From contig JAPLFG010000004.1 in NCBI GenBank assembly GCA_026390795.1, positions 186,001 through 250,000 on the forward strand: a DNA stretch of 64,000 bases. Direction: 5' to 3'. The DNA comes from Ignavibacteriales bacterium. Its GTDB lineage: Bacteria; Bacteroidota; Ignavibacteria; Ignavibacteriales; Melioribacteraceae. The translations under genes and the position numbers were made by a program. The notes beneath the pieces were generated by a model. It worked only from the letters and a program-made list of their open reading frames with translations, searched no databases and was not told where the DNA came from. Shown one piece after another: positions 25,215 to 34,730 of this stretch. The number at the start of each line of letters is the position of its first letter. Positions within the stretch are counted from its first letter, which is position 1.

Positions 25215-25931
25215 TTACCTGCTCAAATGTAGTCCGTAGATAAAGGGAGTCCCCTCAAATTTTTCATAAACCGGAAGTGCGTTATGCTCCACGTAAAAAT
25301 GTTTTACATCTTCTTCAATCTTTTTTTCGATCAAACGGAGAGTTCTAAATCCGTAGGAGGAGAGTCGTTTTTCTATTTCTGTTATAGTGTGAATATAATT
25401 TTTAATTGTTAGCGACCTATTTTTATGAATAAAAGTTCTTGAACCACCTTTTGCCAGCATTGCAGGATGAAAATCAGTTATGATGATCTCCGAATTCTTT
25501 TTTAAGACTCTATTCCATTCAGCAATCATGTCATCAATTTTTTTTATATGGGCAATGACAAGAGTAGAAATAATAATATCAGTTTCATTATCATCCATGA
25601 GAGGCAATTTGTTATCAAGAATAAGATAGGTTTTAGCTGAATCGTATTTAGATTCTAATTTTTTTAACATGTTTGAAGAGACGTCGCAGCCAATAATATT
25701 TTTTGGATTAGATTTAAGAAAGAGAGGCCAGTTTCTTCCGGTACCACATCCGTAATCGAGTATTAACTTCCCTTTTAATTCCATTTCCGATAATAAATCG
25801 CGCAAAATTATATTATCATAATAGAGCATTAAATTATTTTGTTCTTGATCATAAGTATCAGCCCAAAGATTATATGCATCTTCAGCGTTGTAAATATTTT
25901 TCCCCTTTAAGAAAGCAGATAATTTTTTCAT
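25215..25931 (-). CDS. SAM-dependent methyltransferase
   Basis: 238 residues. The ATG at 25929-25931 overlaps the stop of the radical-SAM gene as ATGA, so the start is clear; an upstream in-frame ATG at 25976 lies inside the other gene. Motif I is LILDYGCGTGRNWPLF near residue 57, with the acidic residue in IIGCDVSSNML and motif IV in DNETDIIISTLVIAHI. The domain is UbiE/Methyltransf_11-like with a tail rich in charged residues. Translational coupling to the upstream B12-type radical-SAM protein and to the amidohydrolase points to sequential tailoring of one product. Confidence 0.85.
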   Translation of the reverse strand: MKKLSAFLKGKNIYNAEDAYNLWADTYDQEQNNLMLYYDNIILRDLLSEMELKGKLILDYGCGTGRNWPLFLKSNPKNIIGCDVSSNMLKKLESKYDSAKTYLILDNKLPLMDDNETDIIISTLVIAHIKKIDDMIAEWNRVLKKNSEIIITDFHPAMLAKGGSRTFIHKNRSLTIKNYIHTITEIEKRLSSYGFRTLRLIEKKIEEDVKHFYVEHNALPVYEKFEGTPFIYGLHLSR

Positions 25932-27442
25932 TCTACATAAAATCCTTCTATCTCCGGCTGACGGTACCGCAGCCAATATTTCTGCAAAATTTTTATTTCG
26001 TACGGCAATGTGTATAACTTCAAATTGTATCTGATCCTTGATACCAATTTAATCGTTGCTCGTTGAAGGGGCGACAATTTAATATCGGAAACTGTCGGAT
26101 AAGATCCGTTCAATACGGTTTCAAAGTTTTTAATTTTATTGACCATTCCATCTTTAAGCCAAGGCGTTAAAGGGTTCTTCCTTAAATCAAATTTTTCCCA
26201 ATGCGGATTGATCCAATCTTCCAGTTTTTCCGGAAATTTAAATCCCTTATTTGCTGCCTGCTTGAATAATTCCGAATCACCCATCGGTACCGGACTGTAT
26301 ATATAGATAATTATTTCTGTCTCTGGATTAATTTCCTTAATCGCGCGAATAAAATTTATGTCTTCCTCAATTTGTTTCATAACTGCTTCATCGGAACTTC
26401 CGGGAAGTCCCAGAACAAAAGAATATTCCGGGATGATATCAAAAATTTTCATTCGTGCTGCAAATTTTTTAATCTGTTCTTTTGATTGAGTTCCACCTTT
26501 GTTCATTTGTTTCAGTACTTCATCGTTTCCACTCTCGGCGCCAAAGAAGATCATCCTGCACCCGGCATCACGCATCAATTTAAGAGTTGAATCTTTGTAA
26601 TTATTAACCGTGTCAATTCTTCCCTCACCCCACCAGATAATATTCTCATTTTTTATAAGCTCTGAAAATTCAATTGTTCGCTTCTCCGATACAAAGAAAT
26701 TATTATCATGAAATTCTATTGCATTGCCGCCGTATTTATTCTTAAGATAAATAATATCATCGTAAATTTTTTGTGCCGATCTTCCTTTCCAGCGGGCATT
26801 ATAGATCGGGACTATGGCGCAGAAAGAACAAGAAAAAGGACAGCCGACGCTTGAGTGATAAGCGATAGTCTTTGAGCCGAGAAATGTTTTTCCAAGATAA
26901 TAATTGAGTGGATAGAATTCGTTCAACTTATCATACGGAAGTGTAAAGAGTGAATCCTGGTCGTACAATTCATCTTTCGGATTGATAATTATCCGATTAT
27001 CATTTTTAAAGATCAAATTGTTGATTGAACCGTATTCAATTCCGGATTCAAGAGAATCAATAAGATTCGGGAATGCATGGTCCCCCGGACCATTAATAAT
27101 AAAATCGACATAACCCGATTCAAGAACAACTTTAGGCTGATTTGACGGAAAGTAACCGCCCCAAATAATTTTAATATCATTAAATGATTTTTTAATTTCT
27201 TTCGAAATAATGATTGCCTGCTTTAACTGTGGTCCCGGCATAACGGTAATTCCAAAATACTTATAGCTACCGGATTGAATAGCTTTAACAATTTTTTGCA
27301 AAGGGTTCTTCTCGATATTTCCATCAATAATTAGGTAATCATACTTTCCTTCTACGGAAGCGGCAATAGACAATATAGAATTTGGAATTCTTGGTTTTGA
27401 ATTAGCGCTGCGCGGATTGAATAAAATAATTTTATTGTTCAT
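25928..27442 (-). CDS. B12-binding-type radical SAM protein (1)
   Basis: 504 residues. The N-terminal Rossmann-like domain of B12-dependent radical SAM proteins (about 1-150, IIWGGYFPS near 92) is present, but the DxHxxG cobalamin motif was not seen; cobalamin may bind without the lower His or not at all. The radical SAM domain (about 185-400) has the cluster motif CPFSCSFCA (CxxxCxxC) near 200, then EFHDNNF and GAESGND typical of the elongator/radical-SAM B12 class. It probably methylates or rearranges an unactivated carbon of a lipid or glycan precursor in the cytoplasm. It starts 6 bp after the flippase stop and overlaps the next methyltransferase. Confidence 0.88.
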   Translation of the reverse strand: MNNKIILFNPRSANSKPRIPNSILSIAASVEGKYDYLIIDGNIEKNPLQKIVKAIQSGSYKYFGITVMPGPQLKQAIIISKEIKKSFNDIKIIWGGYFPSNQPKVVLESGYVDFIINGPGDHAFPNLIDSLESGIEYGSINNLIFKNDNRIIINPKDELYDQDSLFTLPYDKLNEFYPLNYYLGKTFLGSKTIAYHSSVGCPFSCSFCAIVPIYNARWKGRSAQKIYDDIIYLKNKYGGNAIEFHDNNFFVSEKRTIEFSELIKNENIIWWGEGRIDTVNNYKDSTLKLMRDAGCRMIFFGAESGNDEVLKQMNKGGTQSKEQIKKFAARMKIFDIIPEYSFVLGLPGSSDEAVMKQIEEDINFIRAIKEINPETEIIIYIYSPVPMGDSELFKQAANKGFKFPEKLEDWINPHWEKFDLRKNPLTPWLKDGMVNKIKNFETVLNGSYPTVSDIKLSPLQRATIKLVSRIRYNLKLYTLPYEIKILQKYWLRYRQPEIEGFYVE

Positions 27443-27448
27443 AATTAA

Positions 27449-28690
27449 TTATGATGTTTGGCCTAATTCTATTTGTCCCACGTTTATTTTTTTAATCCCG
27501 ACTAATCCAACTTTATTTTCGAAATAAAAATAAAACATAAGCGTAAGCAGTTCGCCGGCAACACCGGAAATCAATGCACCCGTTAATCCGAGGATAGAAA
27601 TCAAATAATAATTAAGAGGGATACTCAACAGAAGAACCGTAATTCCGCTGACGAGAATTAATGATTCCTTCTTAATTTTATAAAGAAGATAAACTCTTAT
27701 TGTATAATAAAAAATTGGTACGATGTAGATGAAAACCAGAATGATCATCTGCAAACTCAAATTGATTACGTATAACTTTTGAAGAACGAATGCGAGAGAA
27801 AGAGTTATTGGAATTGATGCAAGCAATCCTGTCAATGTAAATTTTAATGAGAATTTTGAAAGACTCGCTTGATTCATCCGGTAAATTTCTTTTAAGAATG
27901 GCTGAATTACAAATCCTGTTGCTGCCTGAATTAGAATTATATAATTAATTAGGATCTGGTAAATTGCCAATTCGGTTTTGGGGAGAAGCAAAGCCACAAA
28001 ATAGAGATCAAGCCGTGTTTGAAGCATTCCAATCGTTCCTAAAATGAAAAAAATAAATCCGGCTGATAAGATTTTATAATTCAAAGAAAAAGAAAACTTA
28101 AACTTCAGCGATTTACGGAAATGAAATGCGTATACAATTAATCGAATTGATTCGTTAAGAGCAAGAAGTATTAAAACAAATTGAATAGTTATACTTTTCT
28201 GGAGATAAAAGAGAGTTCCCAAAAGAAGGAATGAGAGAATTATCTCAAGAATTAGAAAGATCCGCATTCTTATAAAAAATAAAATCAATACTTCGAATGA
28301 TCGGCTGATAAAGAGTATTGATTGCCAAGTAATCAATATAACTTTAATATTGCCCGGTATATCAATCAGCAGAACTACTAATGAGAAAAATATCAAAAGC
28401 GGAAAACGCGCTTTTAGATTTTCAAACCAATTGATTCCTACATTCGCGGGATCAACTGCAAATTCTCTTAATAAATACTGCTTGCTTCCCCATCCGATCA
28501 ATTGAGCTCCTAAATTAAAAATGATCAGGTAAGAGACAAGTTCGCCCCATGTCATAAATGACGAATATTTAATTACAAAAAGAGAAACAAGACTATTAAG
28601 CCCAACAGGAATTATATTTCTAGCCGAGTTGCCGAATACGGTGCTCAACCTTCTGCTCCACTTCTTATATTTTTTATAGTTGTTCAGCAT
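27449..28690 (-). CDS. Polysaccharide flippase-like membrane protein (MOP superfamily)
   Basis: 413 residues with about 12 hydrophobic segments from residue 30 to 395, with basic loops and N-terminus, as in Wzx/MATE-like oligosaccharide flippases. A motif such as IGWGSKQYLLREFA near 70 and ARVNxx-like helix pairs fit this superfamily. It would turn a lipid-linked sugar intermediate across the inner membrane. The start is only 29 bp from that of the divergent GT9 gene, so both may share a small promoter region. Neighbouring glycosyltransferases and radical-SAM proteins support a surface-glycan role. Confidence 0.75.
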   Translation of the reverse strand: MLNNYKKYKKWSRRLSTVFGNSARNIIPVGLNSLVSLFVIKYSSFMTWGELVSYLIIFNLGAQLIGWGSKQYLLREFAVDPANVGINWFENLKARFPLLIFFSLVVLLIDIPGNIKVILITWQSILFISRSFEVLILFFIRMRIFLILEIILSFLLLGTLFYLQKSITIQFVLILLALNESIRLIVYAFHFRKSLKFKFSFSLNYKILSAGFIFFILGTIGMLQTRLDLYFVALLLPKTELAIYQILINYIILIQAATGFVIQPFLKEIYRMNQASLSKFSLKFTLTGLLASIPITLSLAFVLQKLYVINLSLQMIILVFIYIVPIFYYTIRVYLLYKIKKESLILVSGITVLLLSIPLNYYLISILGLTGALISGVAGELLTLMFYFYFENKVGLVGIKKINVGQIELGQTS

Positions 28691-28719
28691 GAACTTTCTA
28701 TATAGGTCCTCTGTTTAAA

Positions 28720-30015
28720 ATGCTAAAGATTGATAATTCTAACTCGTTGAAGCTCAAATCAAAAATATTTATAGACAAGCTGATTGGAATTCCTTTTGTA
28801 TTCTCTTTGAATTTGATCTTCCAACTATTCTTATTATTCAAACAAGAAAAGGAACCGGATAATTCAACAATCAAGCGGATTGCGGTTTGTAAATTCATGG
28901 GAATGGGAAGCATAATACAAAGCACTCCGTTATTAATTTCACTTAGAACAAAATATCCGGATGCTGAAATAATATTTGTCACTATTCCCAAAAACATGCC
29001 GCTCTTGGAATGTTTCTCTTTCGTTGATACAATTCTGACTATAGATGATAAGAATGCCGTCTCTCTGGCGTATACTTCCCTAAAAAGCATAACAAATTTT
29101 TTGCGTAATAGGATTGATCTTTTTATCGATCTAGAAATCTATTCATATTTTAGTACTCTCTTTACTGTATTCTGTTTTCCAAAATACAAAATCGGTTTCT
29201 ACAGAAAAGAGTCCCGGATTCAGCTCGGCGTTTATTCCAAAATGATTTACTTCAACACAAAAGCGCCGGTAAAAAATGTTTATCTTCAGGCAGCGCAAAT
29301 GTTCGGTTGCGATTCGGCAGTAAATGAGATTTATGATTATTCTGACTTATTTAATAACGGATTTTTTAAATCAGCTTCTCAGTTCAAAAATTTATTCGAT
29401 AAGTCTAAAGATTATATTGTCATCAATCCAAACGCTTCCGATCTAAGAATCGAAAGAAGATGGGATAAATCCAACTATGTTGATCTGATTAACTCGATTT
29501 CAGAAAAATATCACGATAAACAAATTGTCCTAACCGGTTCATCTGAAGAAGCCGGATATGTTGGATCTATCTATAATGAGATTAATCCAAAGTATCGCGT
29601 AAATGTAACCGATACCTCCGGCAAATTTTCTTTAAAGGAATTAGTTGTATTGATAGCCGGAAGTTCTTTGATGATCACTAATGATTCAGGACCAATGCAC
29701 ATTGCGTTTGCTTTGAAGAAAAAAACTATTGCTCTCTTCGGTCCTTGCTCTCCCTTAGAGTACAGCGAACAACAAAATGTATTTTTTATTTATAAAAACA
29801 TTTACTGCAGTCCGTGCGTTCATCATTTTTCAATATCACCTTGTAATGGTGACAACCAATGCATGAAAATGATTAAGACAAATGAAGTTTTACAAGCCGT
29901 AGATCAAATCTATTCCGGAACAATGGTTTGGAATTCCGGTTATACCGCGAGCAATATTCTCTATAACGTTCAGGAAGAGAATTTGACATTCGGACTTGTA
30001 AGCCGGAAGAATTAG
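28720..30015 (+). CDS. Glycosyltransferase family 9 (heptosyltransferase-like)
   Basis: 431 residues. The N-terminal Rossmann domain is preceded by a hydrophobic segment (FVFSLNLIFQLFLLFK, about 27-42), so it may be membrane-associated. KRIAVCKFMGMGSIIQS near 55 is the acceptor-binding start. The C-terminal donor domain has the GT9 signature ITNDSGPMHIAFAL near 325 and LFGPCSPLEY near 345. GT9 enzymes transfer heptose from ADP-heptose to LPS cores. The cluster around it lacks heptose synthesis genes, so the sugar is open. It is the only plus-strand gene in the cluster, divergent from the flippase. The last base pairs overlap the stop of the convergent GT87-like gene. Confidence 0.85.
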   Translation: MLKIDNSNSLKLKSKIFIDKLIGIPFVFSLNLIFQLFLLFKQEKEPDNSTIKRIAVCKFMGMGSIIQSTPLLISLRTKYPDAEIIFVTIPKNMPLLECFSFVDTILTIDDKNAVSLAYTSLKSITNFLRNRIDLFIDLEIYSYFSTLFTVFCFPKYKIGFYRKESRIQLGVYSKMIYFNTKAPVKNVYLQAAQMFGCDSAVNEIYDYSDLFNNGFFKSASQFKNLFDKSKDYIVINPNASDLRIERRWDKSNYVDLINSISEKYHDKQIVLTGSSEEAGYVGSIYNEINPKYRVNVTDTSGKFSLKELVVLIAGSSLMITNDSGPMHIAFALKKKTIALFGPCSPLEYSEQQNVFFIYKNIYCSPCVHHFSISPCNGDNQCMKMIKTNEVLQAVDQIYSGTMVWNSGYTASNILYNVQEENLTFGLVSRKN

Positions 30016-31277
30016 ACTCTCTTTAATCTCTCCATTCTGTTACTTATTAGTAAATACCATACTGCTGCAGTAAAATATGCAACCGTCAACCACAAGCGAT
30101 AAAAGAGAAGGATCAAAGAACCGATTCCAAGTTTAGGCAACAGAAACGGTGCAGACCCCACTAAAATGAAAAGTATAATGAATGTCAGACTGGATGCCGG
30201 GTAATCTTCATTCAGAGAACTTGTTATTAGTAACATTGCCGGAAATGCAAGGATGAGTAAATGATAACTTGCAGAAGCCGGAGAGAGTACCAATAAAAGA
30301 AGAGATGAAAGAGCTATTGATTTAGCGAAGGAATTTTTATCATTTTTAATTTTTATTGAAACTAGAACTGTGATGATAGTAAATGATAAATAAACAATTA
30401 CTCTAGCAATATTAAAAAGGGCGGGACTATTAATAAAAGGAGTTTTATTTTCTGCCATATCATAGACAAATAAATTTCTAAAAAGTGAATTCCACGATTG
30501 AAACTGAACTGCATAATTAGATTGGCTGCTGAGTTCTCCGTTTAAATGGGAGAATAGAACTTTGTCAATAAATTGGCGGTAGATCTCCGGTCCTAGAATA
30601 AAATATGAAACCGTGTTTATTAAAATTAACGTCAAAAGCAAGGAGACAAGAATTTTCCATTTTTTGTTATAGAATAAAAGAGGAATGAAAACAAGAGGGA
30701 AATATTTTACTGCTGCACCTATTCCCCAGAATAATCCCGCGAATTGTTCTTTCCGCTTTTCGAGGAGCCAATAGCCGAGCACTATAAACATCAAGAGAAA
30801 CAAGTAAAGCTGTCCCAGCAATAAATTGTTCACTAATGCCGCTCCCGAAAAAAGAATGAAATTCAAACAGACAATAATTTTTAGTTTAGAAATTCTTGCG
30901 AAGAGATATGCAGTAAAGAGAAGCACGATCAAATTGAGAACAAGAAAAATTCTTTTTGCTGTTAATGGATTGAAAAACGCACCGGGCAGCATAACAAAAA
31001 CCGTTGGGGGCGGAAAGGGTGAAAATTTTCCTTTCTCTCTAATGCCGTAATCATTTATTTTTTGCTGGAACCATGAATCATCATAGATATTTGATAAATC
31101 TTTTCCTTCTATGAACAGTTTCGATGCAGAGTAGTAGTTCGGGAAATCCGAATTTATATTATTCCATGCGGGAATTATCCCATATTTTATATGAAACAGA
31201 CTTAAAAGAATAAAAAGCAAAATGGGAAAATATTGATGCGGATGGGATAGATAATTTAATGGTTGACGGATATTCAA
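30012..31277 (-). CDS. GT87/DUF2029-type membrane glycosyltransferase
   Basis: 421 residues with about 10-11 membrane segments. The family features are an early luminal/periplasmic loop with Asp (NSDFPNYYSAS near 41-51) and FSPFPPPTVF near 88, then LLGQLYLF and AAVKYFPLVF. This resembles the polyprenyl-phosphate-sugar-dependent mannosyltransferase family GT87 (DUF2029). It would add a sugar from a lipid-linked donor on the outer face of the inner membrane. The start overlaps the stop of the radical-SAM gene by four bases, so translation is probably coupled. The stop shares TTAG with the GT9 gene. Confidence 0.8.
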   Translation of the reverse strand: MNIRQPLNYLSHPHQYFPILLFILLSLFHIKYGIIPAWNNINSDFPNYYSASKLFIEGKDLSNIYDDSWFQQKINDYGIREKGKFSPFPPPTVFVMLPGAFFNPLTAKRIFLVLNLIVLLFTAYLFARISKLKIIVCLNFILFSGAALVNNLLLGQLYLFLLMFIVLGYWLLEKRKEQFAGLFWGIGAAVKYFPLVFIPLLFYNKKWKILVSLLLTLILINTVSYFILGPEIYRQFIDKVLFSHLNGELSSQSNYAVQFQSWNSLFRNLFVYDMAENKTPFINSPALFNIARVIVYLSFTIITVLVSIKIKNDKNSFAKSIALSSLLLLVLSPASASYHLLILAFPAMLLITSSLNEDYPASSLTFIILFILVGSAPFLLPKLGIGSLILLFYRLWLTVAYFTAAVWYLLISNRMERLKRV

Positions 31278-32737
31278 TTCGATCCTTCAAGCCTCTTTAA
31301 ATAAAATGAATCAATAATAACTTGAGGTAAATAGTAAAAGATAGAAAGCGCCGTCTTAAGAGTTGATATTTTTTGTCTAAACGGATTATTAATTATTGCC
31401 TTAAGAGCCGAGATTGCTTTCCGGTTTCGATAAACCCGATGAATAAAATGATGCATTCTTTTATAATAGACCGGTTGAAAAGTATTTCGGAACATCATTG
31501 CAAGATCATCGGAATCATTCCAATTGGTTTTAGTTCCTAAATCTGCTTTGACCATTTCGTAAAATTTTGTTCCGGGCAATGGATAAGAAACTGAAATACC
31601 AATATCGTCGGGAAGCAATTCCGTAATCATTTCAATTGTTTTTTCAATATCCTTTTTAGTTTCACTTAAGTAACCAAGCTGGATAAAAAAAGCCACATTA
31701 ATTTTTTTCTCTTTCAATAATTTAGTTGCACTATAGATCTGTCCAATTGTTGTTCCTTTATCCATCGCGTCAAGAATTCTCTGCGATCCGGATTCTGCCC
31801 CAACCCAAACTGTTTCTGCACCCGATTGAAATAGTGCGTCGATATTGTTTTCATTAAGAAGAAGATCCACTCTTGATTGAATCTTATACTTGAATTTCAT
31901 ATTACGTTCTAGGACTATATTCCGGAATTCGTTTATCCATCCGGGTTTTAGACCAAAGATATCATCACAGAACCAGAAATGATCCGGCTGATATTCTTTA
32001 ATAAGAAATTCAATTTCATCCGAAACATTTTTAGGTGAGCGTGAATTATACCGTGTACCGTAAATCGGTTTTGCACACCAGTTGCATTTGAAAGGACATC
32101 CTCTTGTTGTAGCAATATTTAAAGAGAAATAACCATGATTATCCAACCAGATTTTTCTATACTTATCTATATCAATTAAATCCCAGGCAGGGAATGGAAA
32201 CTCATCCAGAGCTGTTAGAATTTGTCTCTTGCCGGTGGTAATAGTTTTTGTTCCGGACCGTAAAGCAATTCCGTTTATCTTCTCTATATTTTTATTTCCG
32301 CTTTCAATTGATGTGAGTAGTTCATATAAAGTTACTTCACCCTCCCCCATCAAAATATAATCAGCACCATGATCAAGATATTTTTCATAATGATCTGTCG
32401 AGTCGGAACCGGAGACTATTACTGTACAACCGAATTGTTTTCCAATTTGGGATAACTGGAATGCGGATTCCCTCATTTTGGTTAAACACATTTTTGTCAA
32501 ATAATTAAAACCATCATCATAAATTATCAAGTACTTAGGATGATTTTTTTCAAGAACTGGAATAATATCTGTAGCTGATTCCGCTAGGTTTGTATCGAAC
32601 ACACTTACATCGAACCCGTTACTCCGCAGATAGGAAGCAGCGTATAAAGTGCCCAACGGCGGATACGGTTTTTTAGTCTCCCATTGTTTAGGATCGAACC
32701 GGTAGAAATATGAATGAGTTAATAAAATATTATTCAT
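31274..32737 (-). CDS. B12-binding-type radical SAM protein (2)
   Basis: 487 residues. The ATG at 32735-32737 is preferred over an ATG at 32770 because it lies four bases after the stop of the upstream gene and fits the family start (ILLTHSYFYR). The N-terminal cobalamin-type domain has GVD-like strands but no visible DxHxxG. The radical SAM motif is CPFKCNWCA near residue 195, followed by FWFCDDIFG and VGAESGSQRIL, like the Hpn/PhpK B12-radical-SAM group. The two such proteins in this cluster are only distantly alike. Probable lipid or glycan tailoring; substrate unknown. Confidence 0.85.
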   Translation of the reverse strand: MNNILLTHSYFYRFDPKQWETKKPYPPLGTLYAASYLRSNGFDVSVFDTNLAESATDIIPVLEKNHPKYLIIYDDGFNYLTKMCLTKMRESAFQLSQIGKQFGCTVIVSGSDSTDHYEKYLDHGADYILMGEGEVTLYELLTSIESGNKNIEKINGIALRSGTKTITTGKRQILTALDEFPFPAWDLIDIDKYRKIWLDNHGYFSLNIATTRGCPFKCNWCAKPIYGTRYNSRSPKNVSDEIEFLIKEYQPDHFWFCDDIFGLKPGWINEFRNIVLERNMKFKYKIQSRVDLLLNENNIDALFQSGAETVWVGAESGSQRILDAMDKGTTIGQIYSATKLLKEKKINVAFFIQLGYLSETKKDIEKTIEMITELLPDDIGISVSYPLPGTKFYEMVKADLGTKTNWNDSDDLAMMFRNTFQPVYYKRMHHFIHRVYRNRKAISALKAIINNPFRQKISTLKTALSIFYYLPQVIIDSFYLKRLEGSN

Positions 32738-32741
32738 AACA

Positions 32742-34718
32742 TTACTTAGCCAATGCCTGGATAATATCATTAGTGTTTTTAGACTCTATGTATCTAGACC
32801 ATTGTATATCAAATTCCTCTAATATTTTTTTTCTATAATCCTGAGTATGGAGTTTAATTACATGTTCGGATAATATTACGTTGCCGTCGCCAGAACTATT
32901 GATAAATTTTTGATACCATTTACGGTACATTTTGTTTAATGCCCAATTAAATAGCGAATTTATTCTATACAATGAGGAACTTTGAATATGTGAACTTTCC
33001 GGAATCTTATAATTTGGATAGAAATTTGTTACCCAATTATTCTTACTAATAAAAAAGTTAAGGTATTCATCATTTTTAAATGGTTTCAGACTCATGATTT
33101 GATGAGCTACATATAAATCATTAGGGGTATTTATCACTATTTCCTTTTCATCAATCAAATAATTAACACACACTATATTTCTTGATTTGAAGAGAAGCGA
33201 TATAGCATGGATCAACAGATAAACAATATAAACCGAATAAGGCTTTGTAATTATAAAGAGATCAATATCATCATGATTGTTGATACCATAATTGGCGGTT
33301 CCTCCGCTAAAAGCAATCAGAGTTATAAACGGAATTTTATTTAGCACTTTTAATAATCTTTTTACCAACCGCGGATCGATCGATTTATTTTTTTTAGTAT
33401 AGAACGAATCAATTTCCGTATTAAGAATCATTTTGTTGTTATTGATTGTTATCGCGTTCTTCATAAGTAATGATTCGGTTGCGTCATCTATTTGCTCTCT
33501 TGTTACTTTTATATCATGCAGAAAAGGATGCAAACTTTCAAATTCCAATCCGCTGTTAAAAAGTTTATAATAAAGAAGAGTTTTTTCAATTGCATTTTCA
33601 ACTTCATCGTGGTGCGCTCGATTCAAGTAGAATATTATATTTTCTTTTTGGATTACGGTTGATAATATTGAATTTAACTGGTCAGCCATCTGTTCCGGCG
33701 AATATTCAATCTTATATTTTTGTTTTTCCGATTGAGCGGCAATATATAAACGGTCAAATCCCATTAACATCTCATTACACATGGAAGGATGGAAAGTAAA
33801 AGAATGTGGTTGCGAAATTTCTTCTGTACTCGTGCCTGAACTGCAAAGAACGGGCAATCCGTAATGCATCGCTTCCAACACCGGAAATCCAAAACCTTCT
33901 ACAAAACTTGAATGTACAAATCCCGCAGCGTTTTGGTAAAGTTGGTGAAGTTCAAGCTCTTCAACATACCCGGTAAATTCAACATCGGGATGATGAGAAT
34001 AGCGTTTCATCATGTTTTGAATTTCTTCCGAATTTTGCCAGATCTCACCGGCAATTTTCAATTTCATTTTGACACTGTTTTTCGATTTCCAGCTAACAAA
34101 ATTTTCAATCATGAATAATAAATTTTTCCGTGGTTCAATATGCCCGACATATAAAAAATATGGGCTTTCAGCATTGATATGATTCGTCAAATGATTTTTT
34201 GAGAAAATACTTGCGTCAACATACGGCTGCAGCAGATGAATTTTATTTTTATCTACTCCAAGATATTTATTAATCATTTCCTTTGAGTGCTCACTTATAG
34301 TGACAATCAACGGATTCTTTTTCATAATCTTTGTCAACTGGTTTTTGTAATAGAAGACAAATGCTTTTGAATAGAAATCTGGATGAGAATAAAAAGAAAG
34401 ATCATGAATGATTATTAAAGATGGTTTATTGAAATTGAGAGGCATTAAATAATTCGGGAAAATTCCGAAATCCACTTTGGCATTATACATATCCGAGGAG
34501 AGCAAAAATGTTCTGTAAAGATGGCGGTTAATCCCGCCTCTTTTTATGAATGGAATTGAATTTAGAATGTTACTTTTTGGTAATCGATCGATTGATTGTA
34601 TTGGAAATGTTTTTATCTCATGTTCAGTTTTATTTAATTGAGATAGCAGACATTGTATATATCTTGAAGTGCCGGTGTTTTTTCCGCCCATCGCGGAAAT
34701 GTCCAAACCGATAATCAT
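32742..34718 (-). CDS. GT4 glycosyltransferase fused to a winged-helix/nucleotidyltransferase-like domain
   Basis: 658 residues from ATG 34716-34718 (GGATGG about 7 bases upstream; an ATG at 34730 has no ribosome site). The N-terminal part is a complete GT4 glycosyltransferase (about 1-340), with GKNTGTSRYI near the donor loop and the EGFGFPVLEAMHYGLPV motif (E-x7-E) near 280. After a helical linker comes a second region (about 370-650). It has a winged-helix-like piece and then FSGGTANYGINNHDDIDLF near 475-493, matching the GG ... D-x-D pattern of nucleotidyltransferase fold proteins. This pairing is unusual for GT4 enzymes. The second domain may bind or transfer a nucleotide, or may only regulate. 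It is first in the minus-strand cluster. Confidence 0.75.
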   Translation of the reverse strand: MIIGLDISAMGGKNTGTSRYIQCLLSQLNKTEHEIKTFPIQSIDRLPKSNILNSIPFIKRGGINRHLYRTFLLSSDMYNAKVDFGIFPNYLMPLNFNKPSLIIIHDLSFYSHPDFYSKAFVFYYKNQLTKIMKKNPLIVTISEHSKEMINKYLGVDKNKIHLLQPYVDASIFSKNHLTNHINAESPYFLYVGHIEPRKNLLFMIENFVSWKSKNSVKMKLKIAGEIWQNSEEIQNMMKRYSHHPDVEFTGYVEELELHQLYQNAAGFVHSSFVEGFGFPVLEAMHYGLPVLCSSGTSTEEISQPHSFTFHPSMCNEMLMGFDRLYIAAQSEKQKYKIEYSPEQMADQLNSILSTVIQKENIIFYLNRAHHDEVENAIEKTLLYYKLFNSGLEFESLHPFLHDIKVTREQIDDATESLLMKNAITINNNKMILNTEIDSFYTKKNKSIDPRLVKRLLKVLNKIPFITLIAFSGGTANYGINNHDDIDLFIITKPYSVYIVYLLIHAISLLFKSRNIVCVNYLIDEKEIVINTPNDLYVAHQIMSLKPFKNDEYLNFFISKNNWVTNFYPNYKIPESSHIQSSSLYRINSLFNWALNKMYRKWYQKFINSSGDGNVILSEHVIKLHTQDYRKKILEEFDIQWSRYIESKNTNDIIQALAK

Positions 34719-34730
34719 GGTACCATCCAA

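Noticed and set aside
28698-29090. 130-codon minus frame antisense to the GT9 gene
   Set aside because: Shadow of the GT9 reading frame.
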